Positions 24,787 through 36,610 of a stretch of 64,000 bases of DNA are shown here, one piece after another. The stretch is from assembly GCA_025890175.1 (NCBI GenBank), contig JANPYM010000006.1, forward strand, positions 1,835,655 through 1,899,654. The letters run 5' to 3'. Source of the stretch: Ciborinia camelliae. Its lineage: Eukaryota; Ascomycota; Leotiomycetes; Helotiales; Sclerotiniaceae. The position numbers and the translations under genes are program-made. The number at the start of each line of letters is the position of its first letter. Within the stretch, counting starts at the first letter, position 1. The notes beneath the pieces are model-generated. The model had not been told where the DNA came from. It saw only the letters and a program-made list of their open reading frames with translations, and ran no database searches.

Positions 24787-27700
24787 CACTGCCACTATCT
24801 TTCACACACCACAACACCGAATTTATATACCCGCTCACCACCAGTATGCGCGGGCTTTGACCAATATTAACTGGTAATATAGGAGTAAATAAAAAAAATG
24901 CCAATTAAATTGAGCTTCGATACCCAATTTACCGCGTCGCACGGGGGCAGGCTGGCTCGAGCGCAGCGCCTTTATTTTTTGATTGATCGAGTCCGCGAAT
25001 GATAAAGCAAGCCCTTCCCTTTTTTCAATGTCTTTGTTTCGGTTTTTCGGGGTTCTCAGTAGAAAAGGCGATGACGATATTGTTCGCGACGTCTTAGTCT
25101 TGAATCCAAGGGGACCGAGGGAATTTCGAAATTGGAAATTGGTATGAAAGAAAATGCAACCGAGTCTCTCGTAAAACTATAAGTACTGAAGATTGGAAAT
25201 GTTTCGCAATGACAGGGAGGCCCTGTACCCGTAGTAGAAATTCGAGATAGGTTCTGGACTCTGTCGTGTAACGGAAGCGGAAGTGTGGAAATGGGAAATT
25301 CGATTAATGGAGTTCAGATGATGATGAATGTGGAATATCTGTCGAAGAGTGGATAAGAGAAGTGGAAAGAGGGGCTTCGTTGAAATTGGTTCTGGTATTG
25401 GTATTGAAATTGGGATTGGGATTGGGATTGGTATTGGTATTGGTCTCTCAAAGACAGCAGCGGTTAGCATATGGATTTGCGGTACAGTTGTTGTAGCAGG
25501 AGGACTGGAGGAGTATTGTATTGTACAAATGGAGTATGAGTATGAGTATGGGTATTGGTATTGGTATTGGTATCGAATGAGAACATGGAGTTCTCATCCC
25601 TCCTTCTCAAGAATAATAAGAATACCGAAGAACAATGCCGCAGTGCACGGGGAAAAAAAGTGGAAGAAGAAAATCAAAAGAAGGACATTATTTTGATCGT
25701 ATTTCTGTCGCGATGAAGATATACCGGTAGAAATATAGGATGGGATATATGTTATACGATAGGAGAAAAAGGAAGTTCCGAATTGATCTGTGAAGGTTGT
25801 AAGAAGTGAATTTGTGTCGTTTTCTTCAGGGAAAGTCCTTGGTTGATTCGAATCTCGAATCGAGTGGTTCTTGTTGTCGCTGCAGGGTGTACGGTAGTTT
25901 GTTCGTTTGTCTATGACTCTATGAAAAGAAGAGACTGGTCGAACTTGGATGTATCTTTGAGTTGGGGAGGATACTTTCCACTTCGTAACGCCTTGATATA
26001 TATATATACCTATATATTACTGGGGTGGTGTTTTGAAAATGTATAAATCTTTTTTTTTTCGGTCTTGAAAGAAATTGAATGAAAAGGGAAGGGAAGAGAA
26101 AGGGAAGAGGGAAGGGGAAGGGGGAGAGCGAGGTTAGTGGTTAGTGGAATTCTCGAAGTTGAAAGAGAGTTGACATGGATGATCTATCAGATGTGAATGC
26201 TCAATGATCATTGGTTGAGCGGGTAGATTTTACCAATAAGGCTAACGTCTAGAAAGTTGATGGAAGGAATGGAAGGAATGGAAGGAACCTTGGAATGTTG
26301 AGATGGAGGGAAGAGAGCGAAAGCAGAAATGGAATAAGCCATTAAAGGAAAGGGCCTTACGACATAAGTGGATGACCTGATTGGTTTCATTGAATTGATT
26401 GGATGAAAATTAAAGGATGGATGGATTAAATCAATTAAATCAATCAAATAAATCAAATAAATCATTTAATTGGGATTAAATGCCCAGGTGGGATTGATTA
26501 CTCTTACCTAGGGACCATTAGGGTATAGTGTCCCTACCCAAGGTAGTTACCATTAGGTAGTTAAAGTTAAGGTAAGGAAGGGAAGGAAGGGAAGGTAGGG
26601 GAGGGTGAAGGGAGGAGGGTAAAGGGACAAATCATTTTCATTCGTTGGGTGGAAAATGGGGAAGATGCGCCAGATGGGTTTAAACTTTGGTAGATGCCCT
26701 ATGAGGTATGTGTGTAGTATGCCCAGGTGCCAGGTGGTGTGGTGTGGTGTGGTATGGTGTGGTATGGAAGCAACGAAGAAGAAGAAGAAGAAGAAAAAGA
26801 AGGAGAAGAAGAAGAAGAAGTACCTAGAAGTAGAAGGATTAATAAACCTTCGATGCAAAGAATAAGCAGAGAATGATTTGGAAGGTTTCTCCACAAACCG
26901 TAGAATCAATGGCAGAGACTACGTAAAAGTATAATATATCTATCATCATATCATGAACGAGAGATAAATGGGGATATGTACATGTATGGATGTACCTATA
27001 TATACCATCTATATATATAGAAGGCGGTAAAAGGGGAATGAATGATAGATAGATAGTATTATTATTTAAAAAAATTGATGAATTAATAAAACACCTTGAT
27101 AACTCTACCAAATGTTCTCGATATGATCTTCTATCGCCCAGTATCAAATAAATGCTTATGAAAAAAGAATACAGTACGTGCAGAGGACCTGGTTGGTATC
27201 ATCTCAATACATTACGATTACTGTATTGATTATTCTTATTATTGTAATGATTTTTGTCATTCAATTGCTATTTATTAACTGCAACTCAGAGATGTATTTA
27301 TTTATTATGACTTTGCGATTCCTAATTAGATTCATTGAAAGACGATACTCAAGTATCTGATCGAGAGTACCGCAACCAAGGTGTCTCGAGTTCAGTACAG
27401 CTGAAGGATTCGAATTCTAAACAATTGGATAGAAAGGGTGTACTCGTATATTCGAGTATATCATTACAATCCAATCCATACCTTTAATAGGGATATATCA
27501 ATGTATCAATATCAATACCAAATTTCAACTTTCTCTCTCTCTCTCTTTCTTTCCCCAATACTTACATTCTGTACATACGTTCTGTACATACTTCCGACAT
27601 AGGTAGTTGAGATAGGGTTATCTCTTAATAAAAGCCATTAGCTCCCAACCTAATAATACCAAAGGTTAATTAATTAGGTACCTATCAACACTTACAATAA

Positions 27701-29759
27701 AACAGTACCATTCCAAGAAAACGAAAGTTCAAACCTTTTATTGTTCCTAATTGTAAGATTAATAGGTATTTATAAGTTAAGATCTTGGTAATAGACTCAA
27801 AGGATACCTTCCTTTACTTTTCCTTGTCATAATCTCACGTACAGAGGCTGGACCTTTTCTTGATTCATCTTTTTACTGATCATACATATAAGTGTCAGCC
27901 CTGAGCCTAGCCTAGCCTTCACTCAAATCAACCCTCAAGGTTCAACTCCACACCACAACCAACACCACATCTATCTGCACCACATCTACGCACCAACCCA
28001 ACCCAACCCAACCCAACAAAAACAGAACCAAAAACAAAATACCAACATATAAAAGAAAGTCCCATGCATACTATTCATATATATCATCTATCTCCAGCTA
28101 TACCCTACATCAATCCATCCATACCATCCAACTCCTCGAATAGGTAATCTTACAACCCCCATCAAACAAAGTTCAAACCTCCAGCTTCCAATTCTCCTCA
28201 ATTCCCTCATCTGGAAATCCCATCGCATACCCTCTCATCTCATTCCAGATTTCAGCATTTCCTCCCACCTGCATCCATCAATCCAATCCAATCCAATTCA
28301 TCATCTTCCCATTCCATTCCATTTCATTCCTACATATTGGCAGCAGGAGGCGGACGATGAATAAAACAAAAGCAAAGAAAAGAGAAGAAAAGAGAAGAAA
28401 AGAAAAATCCCCATCGATTCCCATCGATTCCCATCGATTCCCATCTCATATCAAAAAATCACTCCCATCACATCACATCACATCACCTTCCCCAAACAAA
28501 CACACTTTCCTTTCCTACCTTACCAACTTACTAGGTAGGTAGCTCCAGCCAAGAACCTCCAGCCAACGCAAATCTCCCATCTCCCACCCTATCAACTCCC
28601 ATCCTCTAACCCTTAATAAATAAAACATACTCTATCTACCCTACCTACCCTACCTACCCAATACCCATCCACCCATCCATCCATATACGCCTGCCCTGCC
28701 TAGCCCATAGTTTCCGAGGGGAATAAGTACATGCATGCATCCCAGACCTACCTATTTACATCCTGGAATAAGTTATCCGGTGGTCAGGTTAAGGTATGTA
28801 TGTAGATACCTATGTATCTTGCACTAAGGTAACCTTATCAGCTGTCTACTATATACCTATATATACATACATGCCATACTCCGTATCACCAAGCTTCCTT
28901 CCATGGTACGGACTGCGTGCATGCATGTATGTATGCATGCATACATGCATGCACATGAAACATATCCAATTATTCATGATTTGTTGGTTTGTTTGTTTCT
29001 TGCTATCTGGTTGGCTAATAGGTAGGTAGCTAATTGGTAGGTAGGTAATAGATAAGATATTGTAGGTATGATATAATGTTGTTTTTATAGAGTATAAGAA
29101 TCTGGTGTATAGTATAGTATGGAATGGAATGATGTATACTTTTTTCTTTTCTTTTAACAAGTATCTTGAGGGGAATTCAAATGTCTCATCTAAGATATAC
29201 TTATTATTATCCCCCCTTCTAAAGCTTCTTCTTCTTCTTCTTCTTCTTCTCTCCGGGTAGATGGTTCAGAAATTGAGATGGAGATTTTGAGATTCTACTC
29301 TATACTCTACTAATTCAATCTCATCAAATCCAATCCAATCCGTTCTCTAGCAATCCCATCCCCCTTAAACCTCTAACCTCTAATCCCCTCTCTAGTAATC
29401 ACCATCGGACTAACCCCATCCCCAATCAAAATCAAATCCCCTCCCAGCAAATCAAATTCCATCTCCTCTCATCTAATCCCCTCTCCAGTAATCACCATCG
29501 GACTAACCCCATCCCCAATCAAATCCCATTCACCCCCCCTCTCCCCTCTCCCCTCTAACCCCAATCCAGAAAACTACCCGACCCGACTCCTTTCTTTGTT
29601 TCTTCTTTTCTTTCCCCCCCCCCTTTCCCCCCTTTCACCTCAACATCACAACACCTCAACATCACAACACCATGCCATCACAACGCCACCCACATAACGC
29701 CACAAACGCCACCCCAAGAACGCCTCAATTCCATTTCTTTGTCTTGTTCTTCTCTTTGT

Positions 29760-29890
29760 TACTATAAACTAGTCAAGACAAGCTAGTCAAGACAAGAACT
29801 AGGCACTATGGACTAGGCACTACGAACTAGGCACTACGAACTAGTCCCTACGGACTAGTCCCCACGAACTAGTCCCTCCAAGCTAGTCCC
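29760..29890. repeat. CTAGT/CTAGGCACTA degenerate tandem repeat
   Basis: About nine imperfect units of 13-16 bp built around AACTAGTC / AACTAGGCACTACG / AACTAGTCCCTACG run head to tail. Each unit contains CTAG, giving a regularly spaced palindromic core. It lies close to the assembly gap. Confidence 0.6.
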
Positions 29891-29952
29891 TCAATAGTTA
29901 TAGTTCCTACCTTACCTTACCTAAACCTATACCTATACCTAAACTAGCTAGC

Positions 29953-29962
29953 NNNNNNNNNN
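29953..29962. other. Assembly gap (10 N) with identical flanks
   Basis: Ten N bases lie between two copies of the same 21-bp sequence, which starts CCTATACCTAAACTAGC and ends CTAGC. The copy before the gap ends at 29952 and the copy after starts at 29963. The simplest reading is that the two contig ends overlap and the gap is not real. Confidence 0.9.
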
Positions 29963-30819
29963 CCTATACCTAAACTAGCTAGCTAGGTAGGTAGGTAGGT
30001 CGGACAAAGAAATAAAGATCTCGGGGTGGAAAGGCGGGGGAGGCGGGGGGGAGGTTTCTTTCTTTGTGTGAGAATTTTGAGATTTAGAGGTTTGAGGTTG
30101 AAGGTTCGCGGATTCCGAGTCGAGTCGCGGATTTCCCGAGTCACGCCACGTCCGTCGCGTTGTCCGTGTCGTGTATATTTACTTATTTACTTAGTTGGTT
30201 GGTTTGCTGGGGGGGAGGGGGAAGTAGGTAGGTAGGTATATGTTTTTAATGTCAATATTAATACCTATGAATACGAAATAGGTAACAATATCAATATCAA
30301 TACCCAAGTAGGTAAAAAGAAAAGGATTGTACTTGGATACTTGGATACCTAGGTACTTAAACCTTAACCTTTAAACTTGAACTTGAACTTCCACTTCCGG
30401 AAACTAAACTGGTGAATTTGAATTTTGGAAAAATGTAAAGATGGAGGTGAAGGTGAAGGTGAAGATGAAAGTGAAAGTGGAGATGGATGGATGTTGAAAT
30501 AAAGGAAATGAATGGGTGGATTGTCTGATTTGATTTGATGTGATGTGGTTTGATTTGATATGGTATATTGTTGTTATAACGGTGCGTGGAGAAAACTTCT
30601 TGGAAGATTGCTTTTCTTGATATGTAGGTGGGTATATAAAATTGAAGGGGTGGGGAGAGGGGGGAAGAAACGAATAAATGGAAGGATCTTATTATTATTG
30701 TATATTTAAATCTAGATCTGCTTTAGAGGTATACTTATTAGAATTTAGTAGTTTGTTTTTACTTTTGACTTTTTTGAATATTTGGAATTAAATAAGTATC
30801 GTATAACACTCGAGTGTAG

Positions 30820-30851
<32 letters not shown>

Positions 30852-33607
30852 TTCAATAGATAAGATAATCAAATGAATATAAATATACAGCCAATTTTCT
30901 TCACATCTACACCTATGAATTTCCCATCTCCCATCTCGTACCTCGTTATGTCTCGAGAAAAGGAAAAAGGGAAAGGGAAAGGGGATTATGAATCATGATT
31001 CTCTCTTGAGAGTCTCCTTGTGCAAAAATTATCCATAAGATCTAGCTAGCTAGCTGGCTGTACTGTATAGTAGATAAATATATACTATGCTTACTATACT
31101 ATCAATGTCAATGTTAATATTCTTACAGAGAAAGGGGGACGGAGGAAAGAGAAAGGAAAATGCAATAGGGGAAAGGGGTTGATTAAAGAAGAAATATGTA
31201 ATGGATGGATGGATAGATGGATTAAGAAAACTGGGGAGGAATTTTAGGATGGTAGAAGAGGTGTGTGGAAGAGATGTGTATATATATATTTGAAGAAAGG
31301 TGGATAGTTTTATTGAATCTCCGTGTTTCCTAAATATATGTGGTGATTAAATTAGAGTTTAAGATAATTCATCTCAAGATTTTTGTCTTTTCGCGCGAGG
31401 GATTATGAAGGAGAACACCCTTCGGTTAATCTAGGTGTAGAGTCTCCATTCTTTCCGTTCCGTGAAATTTGAACCTACCTCCTCTCGAGTGTCTTCTAAG
31501 ATTGTCCTTCTTTCAATAGGTACTACACGATATGATATGCGAGAGAATATGGAGAACAGAACCTAATTCTCGAATGCAGAATTGGTTATGGGGTTGGTTG
31601 GTAGGCATGAATCGTAGTTTGCGTGATATCAGGCAAGCGAGATCGAGTCTTCCCAATCATGATGATGCCCTTCTTAATGATGAACACAATCTGTGATCGA
31701 GACAGTTACTAACCTGGGATTAAAGCACTTGCTGACCGGTACAAGCTACAGAGGAAAGAAGTGGAATGAGTGCGTGGGCTCATAGACAATTTGATGCGAA
31801 GGAAAAATAGCTGCAAAGCTTGTCTATTGCGACAAGAAAAGCCATCTCGAGCCCAAAATAGGTAAAGGCCGTCCAGGAGTCAGTTGAGAAGAAGAAGCTA
31901 GTAAGATTATCATAAAATGATAGAGCGAAGGAGAATCTCGCTCCTTTTTTTAGTTAATCTTAATGGTTCTGGTTAAGACGGTTGGTTGGTCCTATCAAGT
32001 TACCCCAAGAAGTTACTCCAGAATGCAGTCTCCACACACATCTATCACTTCCACAGCTCGGGAGAACGTTCTTTAAGATTTTCTTCAAAACTTTCAAGAA
32101 TTGCGGTTACCCCGTGAGCCGATATTGTAGATGTTTATGAATCCAATCGATCTATTGGTTAAGATCTAGAATATGACTCTTGAAAAGCAGCTTAAAAATG
32201 GCAATTGGAGTTCAAGATTACAAGAAAGGTATAGAGACAAAGAAATATTCTCAGTTGATGGATGGTGGTGTAGGAGTTCCATGATTCATTTCCACTTACG
32301 AGGAAATTATCTCTAGGAACTTTTGGGGGGTTTGACAATCTGCTTTTGGCCGCCTTTCCTTTTGCAAGAATGGATACCGAGCTTGAGGCTATCCTCTCGT
32401 GATGGAAGGTGGATCAACCGAGATGGAGTGGAGTGAGGTTAAGAAGTGAGTTGAACTTTAGCGAGTTCAGGATTGACACTGGTGACTTATCTTCCTTTCT
32501 CAATAGAGATAGCAAACAATTGAATATTCCGACCGCACTTTGACGCTACAAACCAACGATTTAAGCTGGATTGTTCTTAGAGATTAGTCTTGAAAACTTT
32601 TCATATGCGGCAACGAACTTCACCAGCCTGTGCTTGTACCAGTACCAGAATCAGAACATGTGCCATGACATACCCATATGCTTACTATATTTGGTTGCCT
32701 CAGTACATGCGCGGTCAGAATAGAAGATGGAGGCACGGAATATAATTGTCATTTCTCCAGGATTCGGAGTTCCTGCATGAAACGATACTTCAATTCAAGG
32801 CGCCTGTGCCGCGTTATACTCGTAATTCTAGGGTGACTAGGTCCTCCTGATATGCGGTATTGGATTTTCGAGCCCGCTAGGAGAAAAGAGAGAGAGTGTG
32901 TGTGGCTGAACCGAAAATGCAGCCCGCTAGAATCCAAGTAAATAGGCTGCTCATATGACCAACTACTTCTGGAATTGTTCAAAAACTTCGACCATCTACT
33001 GCAGGATTCTCACTTGATATCCACGCGTCAAAAGATACTTCATCATTGAGTTTGAGTTATCTGACTACATCTTGAATCATCTGTTCAGGGGGTGTCGCGA
33101 AAAAGCTAAGAACAGGTAGGGTATTGCAAGGTGAGGTTGGACGGAGTGGGGCTGCGCTTAGAGCGTCTCTCGTATACCGTAGTTCTACCGACGAAAGGAT
33201 CTTTAAAGAACTTGCATCAAGTTGCAAGAGTTCTCTCCTTGAATAGAATCTCTGATTCATATTCTGAGAGTGACTTGATATATCTGTATCCTCACTGTGG
33301 AGCTGGCTTACTGCCCAAAGAATCGAGGTACTGCGGCCCGCATCAATCTAGGTTGATAAATCAATTCTGATTGGCCATTCCACTTTTTCGAGGAATCCTT
33401 TTCCTGATTTGGAGAATTACATGCGAATCAGTCGTTTAGGAAACGAAGTAGATAAGACATACGGTCCGCCTACGCTACTGTAACAGCATGGATAATCGTC
33501 TCTACTCCAGTACATACAGTCAGTGACAACTTACAGACTATACGTGAGTCATTGAGAGTTGCGAACCATTAACATTCTTGGTCAAAAAAGGGTGTACTGT
33601 GTTCAAC

Positions 33608-35431
33608 ATGGATTCTAACTATAGTGTGTCATCCGTGATATTACTTCTGCTTGTAGCAGCTCTTACATTATCTGTGATCTGGCGGCTTTGGTTCAAGACA
33701 TCACAATACCCATTCCCACCAAGTCCCCCAGGAGAACCAATTCTTGGACATATACGATTAGTTCCTACGGAAGATCCGCACCTTTATTATCAAAAGTTGT
33801 CACAAGAGCACAGTGAGTATAGACTGACTTTGGAAAGAAGTTCTATACTGAGATGTTACTATAGATTCGGATATACTGTATTTTAAACAGTTTCTTACTC
33901 CGGTTTTGGTTCTGAATTCCGTCAAAGCTGCAGAAGAGCTTCTATCTAGGAGAGGAGCTAATTATTGCGATCGACCTCGATTTGTTCTATTTGAGGTGTA
34001 AGTTATATTTTGTGTCCTGAGCTCGCATAGCTGACTGAGAGAAAAGTATGGGATGGGGTCGGACTTTAACATTCCTACCGTGGGGGTCACGTTTCAAGGC
34101 ACACAGAACCCATTTACAGACAGCATTTACGAAGAGTAGTGTGGTTAAGTACCGAGATATACAAGAGCAAGAAGCACGCCAAGCTATTCATACTATTACT
34201 CAAAGGCCTGGGGACTGGGAAATTGCGTTGAGGAGGCAAGCACCTCGATAGGTACTGTTAGACAGCCATGCTTACTTTAGTTTAGGTTTGCTTCTGCTAT
34301 TGTATTGAGAGTCGCATTTGGAATTACTTTACAAAACGACGATGACGAATATATTAAGATTTCAGCGGATGCCACCAATGCTACAGGAAATGGTGGGTCT
34401 CCAGGAGCGACTGTAGTCGATTATTTTCCCTTCTTGGGCATTTTCCCTTACTGGCTTGTTCCCTCGAAAGCCATAAAGCATGCCAAAAAGTGGAGCTCGG
34501 CAATCAAACGTCTTCATGATATTCCATTCGCTGCTTCACGGAAGGACTTTGTACGTCGTTATGCCCTCTCAAGATATTATTCGATCCTAATTCATTACAG
34601 AACGATGGGGTAGCCCAGAAATCTTCATACGTTCACCCTTTACTTGAAAGGCATGCGCAAAATGAGTCCCAGGGTCTACCAAATGGGTTCTCTATGGAAG
34701 ACATCAATGGCTCGGCTGCGGCGATATTTATTGCAGGATCAGACACTACTCTTGCGACCACATTAGTGGGAATACTCAATTTATTGCTCCATCCTAGCAT
34801 ATTTTGCAAAGCAAGAAATCTACTCGACCAAACCATTGGACCGGATCGTCTTCCTTCATTAAAAGACAGAGATAACCCAAAACTGTTATATATAGAGTAC
34901 ATTGTTCAGGAACTAGTTAGATGGCGGCCTCTTTCTCCTCTTGGCGTTCCCCACAAGTCCCTTAACGACGATATTTACAACGAGATGTTTATCCCTCGGG
35001 GCACGAATGTCTATTTCAACACCTGGGCGATGAGTCGAGACCAGGATGTTTACAAAGATCCCGACCAGTTTAATCCTGATCGATACGTTCCAGTCGAACA
35101 AGGTGGCCTTGGTGAGCCATACCTCAAGGGACCATTTGGTTTTGGTCGCAGAATATGTGTCGGTCGTCATCTAGCATTAGCGAGTGTTTGGATTGTTCTG
35201 GCAACTTTGATCTCTACAGTCGACATTTCGAAAGCTGTGGACTTAGATGGCAAAGATATTGAGCCTGTAGTCGGATTTACGACAGGTCTGTCTAGGTATG
35301 AACATCATGCGAATCTGTTGTGAGCTTTGGGGAGGCCAGTTACTAATCCTTCTAGTCATCCTCTTCATTTCGATTGCCAGTTCAAATCTCGTTCAGCCAC
35401 GACAGAATCCCTACTCGAGTCTTCGTTATAA
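33608..35431 (+). CDS. Cytochrome P450 monooxygenase (O-methylsterigmatocystin oxidoreductase-like)
   Basis: Spliced CDS join(33608..33812,33865..33997,34047..34235,34286..34550,34601..35295,35356..35431), 520 aa, full length for a microsomal P450. Introns are 49-60 bp; the third (34236..34285) has a GC donor (GAG/GCAAGC). The N-terminal membrane anchor spans about residues 9-28, followed by a proline hinge (PFPPSPPGEP). The I-helix is AGSDTT at 309-314, the ExxR motif is ELVR at 368-371, the meander is FNPDRY and the heme loop is FGFGRRICVG at 443-452 with Cys450 as iron ligand. The last intron moves the C-terminus to the usual GLSSHPLHF pattern. Family knowledge: relatives act mostly in secondary metabolism. 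The neighbouring reductase gene is broken, so the pathway may be lost or changed. Confidence 0.92.
34236..34285 (+). other. GC-AG intron within the P450 gene
   Basis: The exon ends AGGAG and the intron starts GCAAGC; the acceptor is TTTAG, after a CTTACT branch-like site. Splicing here joins ALRR to FASAIVLRVAFG, the conserved P450 continuation. The nearest GT (34252) lies after an in-frame TAG, so a GT donor would not keep the frame open. Confidence 0.8.
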
Positions 35432-35531
35432 AAGGTTAATGAAAACACGAATTGAACTCGTGAATAATTGTGTTCATGCTCAGTGGACACCTGGGACACT
35501 GTCATATATATACTTGATCAACCATGATTTA

Positions 35532-36610
35532 TTATTTACAATTCTCTTGGCTTTCCTTCGCCTCATACTTCAATCTATCTTCTATCGTTTCACTCACACT
35601 ATCCCAGCATGTCATCATTTTCATTCGATATGACCCAAATACCACATCTGCCTTGGACGTATTAAAAAGGCTTATTTTTCTCAGCAAGCCCGACCCTTCT
35701 GGTTGAGATTCCGGGACACGTGCCCTCAGCTCCGGGTATTGCTCCCGAATCTTTCGGGCCAGATTCCAAGTAGGAATGAGACCGGGACTAAAGAAACGTA
35801 ACGTTTGTTCCCAGGCGCAGTATTCTCTGGCGCTTTCAGATGAATGATGGCCACATTGTCGACAACCATTTCAATCGTCAATTTGCGACCCCTCGCTCAG
35901 ATTTAACAGAGGCACTTGAATGATCCAAGGAAATATGAAGCCGGGTATTTCTATATCGAATAATTGGCCAAAGATCTATCCCATTCCACCCAACCCATTC
36001 TTGTCGGGCACAAAACCTTCTTGAATGTATCTGGCAGTGACAGATGGAGCAAGAAGTACGACCAAATCAAACTTTGGCTTTTCGGTCATCATAAGCCTTC
36101 ATGCCATCTTTTCAGATGTCCCTTTTGAATACAAATAGGCGCTATGAACGAACTTCACCGCTTCCTCCTGTGAAATGGAGTTCCAGTCTTGAACGGTTTA
36201 AGTCTTTCCTGAAAACAAATCTCCCACTGTGGCATTTTCAAAACCATGCTCCCCGTAACAACAACCCGTTTCACTGCGCTGGATTTCTATGCTGCCGTGA
36301 GAATATTGTGGTTAACGACGACGGCGCGTTTTGTCATTTTCTCGTCGAAATTGGAATATTCAAGGGGTGTAGCTATATGGATGATACATGTAGCTTTGGA
36401 AGCATGTTGATCAAAGACATTGGATACAGTCAGTCATATCAGGAATCTCTGTGAATTCGAGCATTTTGTTTTCTTAAGAAATGGCTAATATTTCTTGGGT
36501 GACAGGAGGACAACATTGACGTGATAGTTTGCGGCAAGAATTTGTTGAAGTACAGCCGGGCCAAGATTACCAGTAGCATCGGAGAGAAAAACTGAGAGTT
36601 TGGAAGACAT
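35532..36610 (-). pseudogene. Broken NAD(P)-dependent reductase (dihydroflavonol-4-reductase/epimerase-like SDR)
   Basis: Reading minus from ATG 36610 gives a Rossmann start (SVFLSDATGNLGPAVLQQIL with the GxxGxxG-type loop) that meets a stop after 41 codons. Further blocks in shifting frames keep the extended-SDR order: KRVVVTGSM, then a region with the YxxxK-type context (PICIQKGHLKR, frame broken), LVVLLAPSVTARYIQEGF, DNVAIIHLKAPENTAPGNKR and SLFNTSKADVVFGSYRMK to a stop at 35532. There are several frameshifts and stops, too many to be introns, so this is a pseudogene. It lies tail to tail with the P450, 100 bp between ends, as co-clustered tailoring genes often do. The substrate is unknown. 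Confidence 0.75.

Larger units (their letters stand above)
24787..33607. other. 8.8-kb region with no recognisable gene
   Basis: This stretch separates the divergent ATGs of the phosphodiesterase and the P450. I find only low-complexity ORFs. Repeats include GGTATT/GGGATT hexamers at 25390-25445, GAGTAT/GGTATT at 25528-25574, GTGGT and GAA runs at 26730-26820, CATCGATTCC x3 near 28413-28440, TGCATG-type runs at 28733 and 28917-28955, CTT x9 near 29225-29250 and TA x14 at 30823-30850. The plus strand is strongly pyrimidine/A-rich from about 27.9 to 29.95 kb and purine/T-rich from 30.0 to 31.3 kb. From 31.3 to 33.6 kb the composition is more even, but no gene was recognised. It may hold long leaders, non-coding transcripts or distant control elements. 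Confidence 0.6.

Noticed and set aside
25328..25696. ORF with a long Gly-Ile alternating run
   Set aside because: It is the translation of GGTATT/GGGATT hexamer repeats rather than a gene.
34231..34254. P450 as a pseudogene because of an in-frame TAG
   Set aside because: A GC-AG intron removes the stop and joins conserved blocks; all other exons, motifs and splice sites are intact.
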